This document shows positions 9,279 through 17,531 of a stretch of 64,000 nucleotides of DNA, in pieces; position 1 is the first letter of the stretch, and each line of letters begins with the position of its first letter. The position numbers and the translations under genes are program-made. The notes below the pieces were generated by a model. The model saw only the letters and a list, made by a program, of their open reading frames with translations, ran no database searches and had not been told where the DNA came from. The stretch spans positions 1 to 64,000 of the forward strand of contig NZ_ATYB01000009.1 in NCBI RefSeq assembly GCF_000427465.1. The letters run 5' to 3'. The stretch comes from Sinorhizobium arboris LMG 14919. GTDB lineage: Bacteria > Pseudomonadota > Alphaproteobacteria > Rhizobiales > Rhizobiaceae.

Positions 9279-10304
9279 ATGTTCAAATCTCTATTGCACG
9301 CCCTGGGGTTCTTGCTGGTCACCACCGAACTCGCCCACTCTGCGGACGCCATTGGCTTCCGAGAGACCGATATCGATAAAGGTGGAGCGCGGCCCCTTCA
9401 TATCAGCATATGGTACCCAACCGAAGACGACGCCAAGGTAGAGATCGTCGGCGAGAACCGTGCATTCTTCGGCGTCCCGGCCATTCGGGATGCGAAACCT
9501 GCGTCAACGGGGCGGCCACTTGTCGTACTGTCGCACGGTTATAGCGGTTCGTGGCGAAACCTCAGCTGGTTGGCAATTGATCTCGTCGAGCAAGGTTACA
9601 TCGTTGCAGCACCTGACCATCCTGGCACGACAACGTTCAATATGGATCCTGCGCAGGCGGCGCAACTCTGGGAACGCCCGCGCGATCTTAGCCGCGTGAT
9701 CGATCTTTTGGAGGGCGATTCTACCCTTGCCGGCAAGGTCGATGCCGGTCGGATTGCAGCCATCGGGCATTCGTTGGGCGGATGGACGGTCACGGCGTTA
9801 GCCGGTGCGCGTTTTGATACGAAGTGGTTTGAAAAGGACTGCCAAGCCCGCACCAGCCCTCGCGCGTGCGCTCTTAAGAACGAGCTTGGACTAAGCCGGC
9901 TTCAAATTGAGAGAGATATGATGGACCCGCGTGTGCGAGCATTTGTGTCCCTTGATCTCGGACTGGCGAGGGGATTTACTCCGGCGAGTTTGGCAACGCT
10001 GCGGGTACCATCTCTCGTGATCGCGGCCGGCATCGATATCGGCGGTTTACCGTCGAGACTTGAAACCGGATATCTTGCGGATCACCTCCCGGAAATGTCT
10101 TCGACCTATATCGAAATTCCAGATGCCATGCACTTCAGCTTCATGGGTCTCTGTAAGCCGGGTGCCGCCGCGCTCATCGAAAAGGAAGAGCCGGCCAATG
10201 GCGTGGTCTGCAAGGACGGCGGGACGCGAAACCGTGAAGCAATCCATCGCGAGCTAGCTTATCTCGTTAGCGGATTCTTGACCAAAGCCATCCCGGCAGA
10301 GTAG
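9279..10304 (+). CDS. Secreted alpha/beta hydrolase (PAF-acetylhydrolase-like)
   Basis: A 341-residue protein with a signal peptide (MFKSLLHALGFLLVTTELAHS, cleavage near residue 21) and an alpha/beta hydrolase fold. HISIWYPTE, VVLSHGYSGSWRNLSWLA (oxyanion region, near 82) and GHSLGGW near 163-169 (nucleophile Ser) are typical of the platelet-activating-factor acetylhydrolase/dienelactone-hydrolase group. His near HFSF is the likely catalytic base. Its 3' end overlaps that of the converging AraC gene by 46 bases. Substrate unknown. Confidence 0.85.
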   Translation: MFKSLLHALGFLLVTTELAHSADAIGFRETDIDKGGARPLHISIWYPTEDDAKVEIVGENRAFFGVPAIRDAKPASTGRPLVVLSHGYSGSWRNLSWLAIDLVEQGYIVAAPDHPGTTTFNMDPAQAAQLWERPRDLSRVIDLLEGDSTLAGKVDAGRIAAIGHSLGGWTVTALAGARFDTKWFEKDCQARTSPRACALKNELGLSRLQIERDMMDPRVRAFVSLDLGLARGFTPASLATLRVPSLVIAAGIDIGGLPSRLETGYLADHLPEMSSTYIEIPDAMHFSFMGLCKPGAAALIEKEEPANGVVCKDGGTRNREAIHRELAYLVSGFLTKAIPAE

Positions 10305-11353
10305 TCAGCATTCGATTGGCCGGCCGAGCGGCGATAGTCGCTCGGCGTCATGCCTGTTACTCGGGAAAACTCCCGGTTGAAGTTGGATTTGGTGTAGAAG
10401 CCCGAATCGAACATCACGGCCGTGATTGAGCGATCGGTTTCCGATAGCAAGTGCTGTGCTTCCCTGATCCGGTATTCGTTGACAACCTGCGAGATGTTTC
10501 GGCCGAGGTTCCGATTTACTGCACCCGAGATTTGGCGCGACGGAATGCCCAGTTTGCGTGAAAGGCGATTCAGTGTGAGGTCCGGATCGCGGAATAGATG
10601 TTTGTCCCGCATGATGGTTTCGATTGCAGTTATGATCCGAGCGTCATCTTGCGCTGCCGACGCTGTTTCGTAGTTGGCGGGCTGTTCGTCCTGACCGTCA
10701 ACCCAGGTTTGGTTCGACGATTGCATTTGCGGCACACTCCAGCCGAGAACCGCGAGCGCGTAGGCCAACAATGGCAGCGTAATGACGTTGGCGATGCCGA
10801 CAATAGAGACGGCGTGGCTACCCTGATAAAGAAGGAAGTCGGCAGCGATCATGAGGTCGACGGCACCCGATAACAGGAGCAGCCAGCCTGCCGATAGCGC
10901 TGCCCTTCGAGCGTTGGTAACGTCGCTCAGTCGCGTTCTCTCGAAACCATTGGAGTCGCCGTACGAACGATGGATCAGAGATGTGCCATAGGCGAAATAA
11001 AGAATCGGCAGGAGCAGATCGATCGGCGGGTGCCATCTCTGCCAAGTAGCCGAGAGAACCAGGATTACTGCGGCTGGCAAGAAATGAAGCCACCTCCTAT
11101 TCGATGGCAATTGCCCAAGATCGGAAAAGCAAAGCCAGGCGAAGGATGGCAGCAGTGCCGCGACGACGGGCTGGAGCAATCGTACCATCCGGAGATCAAC
11201 GCTCCAGCGGAGCCCAACTAGGGTTACCAGAAGAATGCAAACGCTGATGAAACCGGCGACCGGCCGTAGATTGGCTTCGCGCTGGGCAAGGACCCGGATC
11301 AGGAGGATGACGAGCAGAAGCGCTATCACAAAAGGCAATGGTATCGCCAACAT
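10259..11353 (-). CDS. Membrane-bound AraC-family regulator
   Basis: A 364-residue protein with about seven hydrophobic segments in residues 1-210 and a C-terminal AraC/XylS DNA-binding domain (about 255-350; ITAVMFDSGFYTKSNFNREFSRVTGMTPSDYR is the second HTH). This architecture places a DNA-binding domain on the cytoplasmic face of the membrane. Its ATG shares one base with the stop of the upstream resolvase gene (TGATG), so it may be translated by coupling. The hydrolase gene converging on it could be a target, but that is inference. Confidence 0.85.
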   Translation of the reverse strand: MLAIPLPFVIALLLVILLIRVLAQREANLRPVAGFISVCILLVTLVGLRWSVDLRMVRLLQPVVAALLPSFAWLCFSDLGQLPSNRRWLHFLPAAVILVLSATWQRWHPPIDLLLPILYFAYGTSLIHRSYGDSNGFERTRLSDVTNARRAALSAGWLLLLSGAVDLMIAADFLLYQGSHAVSIVGIANVITLPLLAYALAVLGWSVPQMQSSNQTWVDGQDEQPANYETASAAQDDARIITAIETIMRDKHLFRDPDLTLNRLSRKLGIPSRQISGAVNRNLGRNISQVVNEYRIREAQHLLSETDRSITAVMFDSGFYTKSNFNREFSRVTGMTPSDYRRSAGQSNADYSAGMALVKNPLTR

Positions 11354-11961
11354 CAGGTCGCTCCATTGCGCGAGTGACTTGGTCGCTGCGTTTCGTCTCG
11401 CACGCGCATAATGGTTTGCCGACTGGTCGCGTATTTTCTGGCGATTGCCGAAACGCTGGTCCCCCGAGCCAAGTCGTCACGCACACCTTGCTTCTGTTCT
11501 TCGCTGAGGGTCGAGGGGCGACCGAGAAGCTTCCCCTCAAACTTGGCGCGCCTGAGACCGGATTGCGTCCTCTCGATCAGCAGATCGCGCTCGAACTGCG
11601 CGACGGCGTTCAGCACATGCATGGTCATGGTGCCTGCCGAACTGGTGAGGTCGGCACCTCCGAGCGCGAGGCAATAGACGCGGACGCCCATTTCGGCCAG
11701 CGTCTTGACCGTGGTACTGACGTCGATCGCATCGCGGCCGAGCCGATCAAGCTTGGTCACGATCAGAATGTCGCCAGACTCCAGCTTGTCCATGAGCCGT
11801 GAAAAGCCACGGCGCTGCGCGATGGCAGTGCTGCCGGAAACCGTCTCGGTGACGATCCGGCGCGGCTCGACCTGGAAGCCGGCCGCTTCGATTTCCTGAA
11901 TCTGATTTTCCGTGGTTTGTCCGGTCGTGGAAACGCGGACATAGGCAAAGGTGCGCGGCAT
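11353..11961 (-). CDS. Tn3-type serine resolvase / invertase
   Basis: A 202-residue small serine recombinase. The N-terminal catalytic domain has YVRVSTTGQTTENQ with the nucleophile Ser near residue 9. LIVTKLDRLGRDAIDV and the helix-E region follow. The C-terminal HTH is LARGTSVSAIARKYATSRQTIMRV (about 165-190). Start at 11961 (MPRTFAYVRVS) is the family start. No transposase gene is adjacent, so it is an orphan from a Tn3-family element or an acquired recombinase. A res-like array lies immediately upstream. Confidence 0.9.
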   Translation of the reverse strand: MPRTFAYVRVSTTGQTTENQIQEIEAAGFQVEPRRIVTETVSGSTAIAQRRGFSRLMDKLESGDILIVTKLDRLGRDAIDVSTTVKTLAEMGVRVYCLALGGADLTSSAGTMTMHVLNAVAQFERDLLIERTQSGLRRAKFEGKLLGRPSTLSEEQKQGVRDDLARGTSVSAIARKYATSRQTIMRVRDETQRPSHSRNGAT

Positions 11962-11971
11962 GTGATCAATT

Positions 11972-12040
11972 TCGTCCGAATAGGCTGTCCGAAATATTCT
12001 GCCTGTTCGAAAACCTGTCAAGTTAATTTGTGGACAGGTC
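11972..12040. promoter_or_regulatory. Probable res site of the resolvase
   Basis: Just upstream of the resolvase start is a run of resolvase-type half sites: TGTCCGAAATATTC (from 11987), TGTTCGAAAACCTGTCA and TTGTGGACA. The TGTCCGAAATAT and GTTCGAAAA half-sites resemble Tn3-family res subsites, which lie directly upstream of tnpR. Exact subsite boundaries cannot be fixed by eye. Confidence 0.65.
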
Positions 12041-12100
12041 GTTTTGCCCCTGTACGTCGATTTTTTGGTTAGTTCTTTCTTCCACCGCTGCCTTGGGAGG

Positions 12101-12400
12101 ATGATCCGCAGCGATGAGGAGCAAACAACGCCTGAAGTCCGCGTTGTTGCTGTGCTTTATGCCAAGGAAGGCACGGAAGACGAGGTCCGGCGCGACTTGG
12201 CCGTTGTCACCGAAACCTCGCGTCAGGAAATTCGAAAAACCGCGCCAAGCTGGCCATTAACCCTTGCCGACAACAGGATTCGTCTGGATCGGCCACGACC
12301 AGGTTTCGGGACCGTTTAGCGGCTTCCGTCGATGCCGATCCATACCCGGCGACTTACCGGAGACTAATGGAAACGTTGTCGTCCGTTGAAGACCTGGTGC
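12101..12400 (+). pseudogene. Remnant resembling an antibiotic-biosynthesis monooxygenase
   Basis: The frame starting near 12101 reads EVRVVAVLYAKEGTEDEVRRDLAVVTETSRQE, like the start of small ABM-fold monooxygenases, but the expected GC..Y/H core does not follow and the frame ends at 12319. A second open frame downstream ends ATYRRLMETLSSVEDLVRA near 12409 and may belong to another gene. Looks like a scar beside the res site. Confidence 0.35.
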
Positions 12401-12418
12401 GGGCCTGACCCGCTGCCA

Positions 12419-13087
12419 TCAAACCGCCGCCGATGAGGGTGGTGCCGACACATGGGATTCGAGCACCCGGTTTACGCCCATCGTGTGCGCCGGCCGCCGG
12501 CGAAATCGATAGACGGCCGCTGGCGGAACGTTCGCCCAGGCGCCACCAATCCGTGTCGCCTTAAGCCCAAGGCGATCCAAGAGCGCCCTCGGTACCGGGC
12601 ATCTTGGGCCATAGGTGAACTGGTAGAACGCGCCGTCGGGCCGAAGGTGACCGAACGCGCCTTCCAGAATTCTGATGACCTCGCGTGGTGACATCGAAAG
12701 GAGCGGCAAGCCGCTAACGATCGCGCCGGCGCCGCGTGGGCCGAACGGCTCGATATGGCGGAGCTGAGCCGCATTCATGCGAAGCGTGCGAGCCTGGGGA
12801 AAGCGGAGTTGGAGAAGCTGGGCGAAATCGAAGCTGGACTCGACGAGCACAAGTTGACCCTCGGGAACACCGCGGGCGATGAGCGCGCGGGTAAATACCC
12901 CGGTCCCGGCGCCAAGCTCGATGACCGGCCCCGTCGCGGCTGAGATTTCCCTGGTCATCGCGTTCGCCAGGGCCATCCCTGAGGGTATGACCGCGGCTAC
13001 GCGTAGCGGATCAGATAGCCAGGCGCGGAAGAACCTGACGAGATCTCTCAGGGGACCTGCGTCCGGTTTTTGGGCCTCATTGGTCAT
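12419..13087 (-). CDS. SAM-dependent methyltransferase, phospholipid N-methyltransferase-like
   Basis: A 222-residue protein. VIELGAGTGVFTRALIARG at about 55-73 is SAM motif I. The N-terminal FFRAWLSDPLRVAAVIPSG resembles the membrane-surface segment of rhizobial PmtA-type phosphatidylethanolamine N-methyltransferases, and GAIVSGLPLLSM fits motif IV. Its 5' end overlaps the DedA gene by 11 bases; the two and a truncated propeller gene form a tight operon. Methylation of a membrane lipid is likely, but the exact substrate is inferred. Confidence 0.75.
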   Translation of the reverse strand: MTNEAQKPDAGPLRDLVRFFRAWLSDPLRVAAVIPSGMALANAMTREISAATGPVIELGAGTGVFTRALIARGVPEGQLVLVESSFDFAQLLQLRFPQARTLRMNAAQLRHIEPFGPRGAGAIVSGLPLLSMSPREVIRILEGAFGHLRPDGAFYQFTYGPRCPVPRALLDRLGLKATRIGGAWANVPPAAVYRFRRRPAHTMGVNRVLESHVSAPPSSAAV

Positions 13088-13724
13088 CAGCTGATATCCT
13101 CTCGATTGCTGCCCGTCCGGCGCGCCGGCGGGTCCAGATCACGACTGCGACACCCTCCGCAATCACCAGGAGCACTAACACACTCAGTGCCAGAGCAGAG
13201 GCATTGGCACCGTCGAGCACGGTGCAGGTCGCGAATCCCAATCCGATGAACGTACTGTTCCAGAGTGCGACCCCGCAGGCGGAAGCCATCACGAAACCGG
13301 TTGCCTTCACACGCAGGAGCCCGGCCAGCCCGGGTGCAAGCAGCCTGATGGTCGGGACGAGTTGTGCGGCGAACGCAACCGCTGCCTGTTTGTCGTGCAG
13401 ACTCGCCGTCCAGCGCTCGACGCGATCAACCGATATGCCGAAAAGACGGCCGATGCTGTAGAGAAGCGTACGTGATCGCGCTTCTCCAAGTGCCTTCACC
13501 AGCAAATAGCAGACGACGCAGCCCAGAAGGCTGCCGGTGATCGACGTGAAAAGAGCAACGGGGAGTGACCACGTGCCCTCTGCGGCGGCGACACCCACAG
13601 CGACAAGAAAGCCGTACGATGGCAGCACGGGTACGAAACGTTCAGCAAGGGCGATGCCGAACAGCCCCGCCACCCCGCAGGCGGCGATCCAGGCCATGAC
13701 TTCGCCGATCGGATCGATATCCAT
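13077..13724 (-). CDS. DedA/VTT-domain membrane protein
   Basis: A 215-residue integral membrane protein with SITGSLLGCVVCYLLVKALGEARSRTL and FAAQLVPTIRLLAPGLAGLLRV, the DedA/SNARE-associated signature. DedA proteins move lipids such as C55-P or phosphatidylethanolamine across the inner membrane. ATG at 13724 shares its A with the stop of the upstream truncated gene (TGATG); a TTG one codon upstream is an alternative. Together with the methyltransferase it suggests a membrane-lipid function. Confidence 0.82.
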   Translation of the reverse strand: MDIDPIGEVMAWIAACGVAGLFGIALAERFVPVLPSYGFLVAVGVAAAEGTWSLPVALFTSITGSLLGCVVCYLLVKALGEARSRTLLYSIGRLFGISVDRVERWTASLHDKQAAVAFAAQLVPTIRLLAPGLAGLLRVKATGFVMASACGVALWNSTFIGLGFATCTVLDGANASALALSVLVLLVIAEGVAVVIWTRRRAGRAAIERISADDQ

Positions 13725-14122
13725 CAAACCGCCTGCAGCCCGATTCCGTGATTGGCCACGTAGAGAACATCATCGGTTCCAACGACGAGGCCCAGCGGGC
13801 GTCCTCCCACGCCGGCAAACCGTTCGAAGCGCGGCGTCTCTGTATTGAGGTCCGCGCGCCAGATCGCGCCATCGACGGTACCGGCGAAGATGTGGGCCCG
13901 GCTGTCGATGGCGACGTCTTCCGATCCTGACAAAGTCTCGTCTCCGACCGGGCGCGCTTCGCGCCATGCGGTGTTGCGCGTGTTTTGCGTATACGGGCCC
14001 GGTTTCCCTCCCGCCGGTGTGAAATCGGACGACCGGGCCACTGTGGCGAACGCCAGGACGAGAAGAACGACAAGTACCGCTGACTCGATAGCAAAGCGTC
14101 GATGAATGACCTGCAGTTTCAT
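13724..14122 (-). CDS. Short secreted beta-propeller fragment (SMP-30/strictosidine-synthase-like)
   Basis: A 132-residue protein with an N-terminal signal anchor (AVLVVLLVLAFATVARS) and two to three propeller-like strands (GSEDVAIDSRAHIFAGTVDGAIWRADL, RPLGLVVGTDDVLYVANHGIGLQAV). Full SMP-30/strictosidine-synthase-like proteins are over 300 residues, so most of the propeller is missing and the stop runs directly into the DedA start. It is either a deletion product still translated as an operon leader, or a decayed gene. Confidence 0.6.
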   Translation of the reverse strand: MKLQVIHRRFAIESAVLVVLLVLAFATVARSSDFTPAGGKPGPYTQNTRNTAWREARPVGDETLSGSEDVAIDSRAHIFAGTVDGAIWRADLNTETPRFERFAGVGGRPLGLVVGTDDVLYVANHGIGLQAV

Positions 14123-14290
14123 GTCGAACGGACCCGGTTTACACGACTGTTCTGAAAATGTATGTCGTTTAACCGCAGTTGATAATTAACCTTGAATCGC
14201 ACAGGTTGATCACGCCCACTTAACAATTGCGCGGTCAGGGATTGGTGGGGCATTCGGCGAGCGTCAGAGAGGGCGCGCGAAGGAAGGGTG

Positions 14291-15223
14291 ATGTTGAAGC
14301 GCACGGAGACCGACGCAGTGGCGGCCTTTATAAGAGTGGCGGAACGCATGAGCTTTCGTGCCGCCGCCGCCGATCTCGGCGTCTCGCCCTCTGCCGTCAG
14401 CCAGATGATCAAAGCGCTGGAAACCAGTCTCGGCACCGCGCTGCTATCCAGGACCACGCGCAGCGTCGGCCTTACCGAGGCTGGGGTACTGTTTTTGAAG
14501 CAGGCGCGTCCGGCGCTGGAAAACCTCGAAGCCTGCTTTACAGCAATGAAGATCTACAGCGGCCGCCCCTCAGGAACGCTTCGGCTCAACGCATCCCGGG
14601 GCGTTATTCCGTTTCTTCTCGATCCGATGCGGGAATTCTGCGCAGCCTACCCTGACATCGAGGTTGAGCTCTTTGCCGAAGATGGGCTCTCGGACATCGT
14701 CGCCAACGGCTTCGATGCGGGTGTCCGTCTCGGGGAACGTCTGCAGCCCGACATGATCGCCATGCGGCTGTCGCCGTCCTTCCCGTTCATTGTCGCCGGT
14801 TCGCCAGACTATTTCGCTGAGTTTCCGAAACCAGAACGACCGGAAGATCTTGCAAGCCACCGCTGCATCCGGTTCCGTCTCAGCACCTCCGGAAAGATCG
14901 CGAACTGGACCTTTCGGGACGGAGAGCGGACCTACGAAGTCACAGTGCAAGGCCCGATGATCCTGAACGACACTCCGGTCACAGTGGCGGCCGCGCTCAA
15001 GGGTGTTGGTCTGATCTACGTGCCGGAGCCCGTCATTCACGAGCATCTCGCCTCGGGCCGTCTGATCGGCGTTCTCGGCGATCACGCGACCGAGTCGCCC
15101 GGTCTCTTTCTCTATTATCCGAAGCGTAATTCTCTGCTGCCGAAGCTCCGAGCCTTGATAGAGTTCGCCCGTGCCCGGGCGCAAGAGCCGCAGCGGCAAG
15201 GCTTTGTGTCGAGGACGCCCTAG
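14291..15223 (+). CDS. LysR-family transcriptional regulator
   Basis: A 310-residue LysR protein: winged HTH in residues 1-60 (AERMSFRAAAADLGVSPSAVSQMIKALE) and a periplasmic-binding-protein-like effector domain. The VGLTEAGVLFL and GLSDIVANGFDAGVRLGERL motifs place it in the CrgA/DsdA-like rhizobial LysR group that typically controls adjacent SDR or oxidoreductase genes. ATG at 14291 follows GGAAGGG. No obvious target gene is adjacent. Confidence 0.9.
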   Translation: MLKRTETDAVAAFIRVAERMSFRAAAADLGVSPSAVSQMIKALETSLGTALLSRTTRSVGLTEAGVLFLKQARPALENLEACFTAMKIYSGRPSGTLRLNASRGVIPFLLDPMREFCAAYPDIEVELFAEDGLSDIVANGFDAGVRLGERLQPDMIAMRLSPSFPFIVAGSPDYFAEFPKPERPEDLASHRCIRFRLSTSGKIANWTFRDGERTYEVTVQGPMILNDTPVTVAAALKGVGLIYVPEPVIHEHLASGRLIGVLGDHATESPGLFLYYPKRNSLLPKLRALIEFARARAQEPQRQGFVSRTP

Positions 15224-15307
15224 GAGCGCGCCTCAGGCAGATATTGCCCGGGTCGCTGCCATTCCGCCGGTGCAAATCTTTGTCGCTTCCTGGCAGTCTG
15301 CTTCTGC

Positions 15308-16216
15308 TCATCGAATCGACCGCAGCACCTGTTTGGCTACATCGATAAAGGCGCGCAGCTTCGGCTGAGCCTGTGCGCGCTGCGGGAAGTAAAGAAGGAG
15401 GCCGGGCGTCGTCGGCAGAAAGGGCTCGAGAACTCGGACGAGGTGGCCGCCGCGCAATTCCGCCTCGACTGCGATGTCGGCCACGTAGGCGAGGCCGAGG
15501 CCGGCGCGTGCCCAGGAGACGAGCAATGCACCGTCGTTTACGATCAGGCTGCCGGGCGGATCGACGGAGAAGGCGCGGCCGTCCCGCTCGAACTCCCACC
15601 GGTAGAGTGCGCCCGAACGCGGAAAGCGGTAGCGGATCGCCTCATGAGCCGTCAGCTCCTGTGGCGTCTCCGGCCTCCCGCGCGCGGCGACATAAGCCGG
15701 GCTCGCCACCACCGACCAGGCGATGTCCCGGGTAAGACGCACCGCGACCATGTCGCGCTCGATATACTCACCGATGCGGATGCCGGCATCGAAGCCGCGC
15801 CCGGGCAAATCGACCGTCGCATCCTCGACCGCGATCTCCACCGCGATCCGCGGATGAGCGCGTTTCAGCGCGGGGATGACCGGCTCGACGACAAGCGGCA
15901 CCGCCATCCGCGGCACGGTGAGGCGCAGCAATCCCGAGGGCTCGTCCGTTGCCGCCGCCTGCTCGACAGCGGCGATGATCTCGGCCGCAGCGGGATTGAT
16001 GCGCGCCAGCAGGGCCGCGCCGGCCTCGCTCAGACCGACGCGCCGCGTCGTGCGGATGAACAAGGGCGTGCCGAGCCTTTCTTCGAGGGCCTTTACCGCC
16101 TGGCTTACGGCAGCCGGCGAGACATCCAGTCGCGCCGCCGCCGCAGTGAAGCCGCCCGCCTCCGCCACCGCGAGAAAGGCCGAAAGGCCAGAGAATGGAT
16201 CCGGTCTCAGGTTCAT
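15308..16216 (-). CDS. LysR-family transcriptional regulator, divergent from an SDR gene
   Basis: A 302-residue LysR protein with the HTH AEAGGFTAAAARLDVSPAAVSQAVKALEERLG and effector region RGFDAGIRIGEYIERDMVAVRL. It is divergently transcribed from the exported SDR gene at 16323, separated by about 105 bases, the classic arrangement in which the LysR protein binds between the genes and activates the partner. Confidence 0.9.
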   Translation of the reverse strand: MNLRPDPFSGLSAFLAVAEAGGFTAAAARLDVSPAAVSQAVKALEERLGTPLFIRTTRRVGLSEAGAALLARINPAAAEIIAAVEQAAATDEPSGLLRLTVPRMAVPLVVEPVIPALKRAHPRIAVEIAVEDATVDLPGRGFDAGIRIGEYIERDMVAVRLTRDIAWSVVASPAYVAARGRPETPQELTAHEAIRYRFPRSGALYRWEFERDGRAFSVDPPGSLIVNDGALLVSWARAGLGLAYVADIAVEAELRGGHLVRVLEPFLPTTPGLLLYFPQRAQAQPKLRAFIDVAKQVLRSIR

Positions 16217-16322
16217 GGGCCGATTATAAACTCAGACTTTAAAATCCTGAAAGCAGACACGGATTTATTCGGCAAATACTCTTGGTTAGCCTTTCCTCCA
16301 TCCATGGCAAGAGAGGAGACGC

Positions 16323-17198
16323 GTGGTGACCGACGAGATCACATCCGACATGACGATGATTCCGCGCAGGCAACTTATCGGCGGCATGCTCGCGACTGGC
16401 GCAGCGGCCGGCGCCGGTTTCACGGCGGCACCCGCGATGGCGCAAAACCCTCGTAGTCTCGAGGGCAAGGTCGCAATCGTGACCGGCGGCACGTCCGGAA
16501 TTGGGGCGGTGACCGCCGGCGCCCTTGCTCGGGCCGGTGCCAAGGTCGCGTTCAATGGTCGGCGGGAAGCGCTCGGGCGCGAGGTAGAGCGCCGCCTGCG
16601 CGCCGCCGGCGGTGACGTTGTCTACATCAAATCGGACGTGCGTGATGCGCTTCAAGTCGAGCGTTTCGTGGCCGAGACCATCGAGCGATATGGCCGCCTC
16701 GACATCGCCTTCAACAATGCCGGCATCGACCTGCCGCCGGCATCCATCGCCGATACGGACCTTGCCGGTTTCGACGACCAGATCGCCACCAATTTGCGCG
16801 GCGTATTCGTCGCGATGAAATACGAACTGCCGCATCTCGTGCAGTCACGAGGCGCGGTGATCAACATGGCGTCGATCGGGGGCCGGCACGCCTTCCCGAA
16901 CATCGTCGCCTACGGAGCTTCCAAGGCCGCCGTCATCCACATGACCCGCGCCGCCGCTCAGGAGTATGGCCGGCACGTGCGCATCAACGCCATCGCGCCC
17001 GGACCGATCGAGACGCCGATGCTGGAGCGGGTGCGGCGCGACTGGAAAGTGACGACGGAACAGCTCGTTGCCCCCTACCCGATGCGCCGCGTCGGTACGC
17101 CGGAGGAAGTGGCTTCCCTGGTGGTCTTTCTCGCCAGCGACGCAAGCTCGTACATCAGCGGCCACGTCATCGGGATCGATGGTGGTGACCTTGCCTAA
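16323..17198 (+). CDS. SDR-family oxidoreductase with Tat-type signal
   Basis: A 291-residue classical short-chain dehydrogenase. Residues 1-42 contain PRRQLIGGMLATGAAAGAG and APAMAQ, a twin-arginine-like signal peptide. The Rossmann motif TGGTSGIGAVTAGAL, NNAGID, catalytic YGASK (Y..SKAAVIHMTRAAAQEYG) and the C-terminal SDASSYISGHVIGIDGG follow. Tat export would deliver the folded, cofactor-loaded enzyme to the periplasm, unusual for an SDR. GTG at 16323 follows AGGAG; GTG at 16326 is equally possible. Likely target of the divergent LysR gene. Confidence 0.88.
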   Translation: MVTDEITSDMTMIPRRQLIGGMLATGAAAGAGFTAAPAMAQNPRSLEGKVAIVTGGTSGIGAVTAGALARAGAKVAFNGRREALGREVERRLRAAGGDVVYIKSDVRDALQVERFVAETIERYGRLDIAFNNAGIDLPPASIADTDLAGFDDQIATNLRGVFVAMKYELPHLVQSRGAVINMASIGGRHAFPNIVAYGASKAAVIHMTRAAAQEYGRHVRINAIAPGPIETPMLERVRRDWKVTTEQLVAPYPMRRVGTPEEVASLVVFLASDASSYISGHVIGIDGGDLA

Positions 17199-17531
17199 AC
17201 TCGGGGCTGGGGCAGACCCGACCTGGCACTTTTCTTTGCCGCAGCGCGGCACGATCTGAATAGCATCCTTCGGCTCGTTATTATAGTGGAGATTGATGTC
17301 GCCGCGTTTCGCGGCGCGGTCGCTGGCACGGAAGAACTGACCGTCCGAAGAGGCCCTTGTTCCTTCCCCCTTAGTCGGGAATGGGGATGATGTGTATGGG
17401 CGGGCGTCGGTCACGCAAGCCTGTGCGGAAATTTGGGACCAGTCGGCAGACCCTCATGCGGATTAGGGATGGAAGTAATATTCTACAGAGGCAAACCTTA
17501 AGATTATTACACTCTAACTGAGGTTAAGTCA
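17199..17531. other. Intergenic region, nothing certain
   Basis: About 330 bases. The minus strand has an open stretch (FFRASDRAAKRGDINLHYNN) without a recognisable family, probably a scar. The last 80 bases are AT-rich (near 17478-17515) and probably carry the promoter of the HEAT-repeat gene. Confidence 0.3.
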
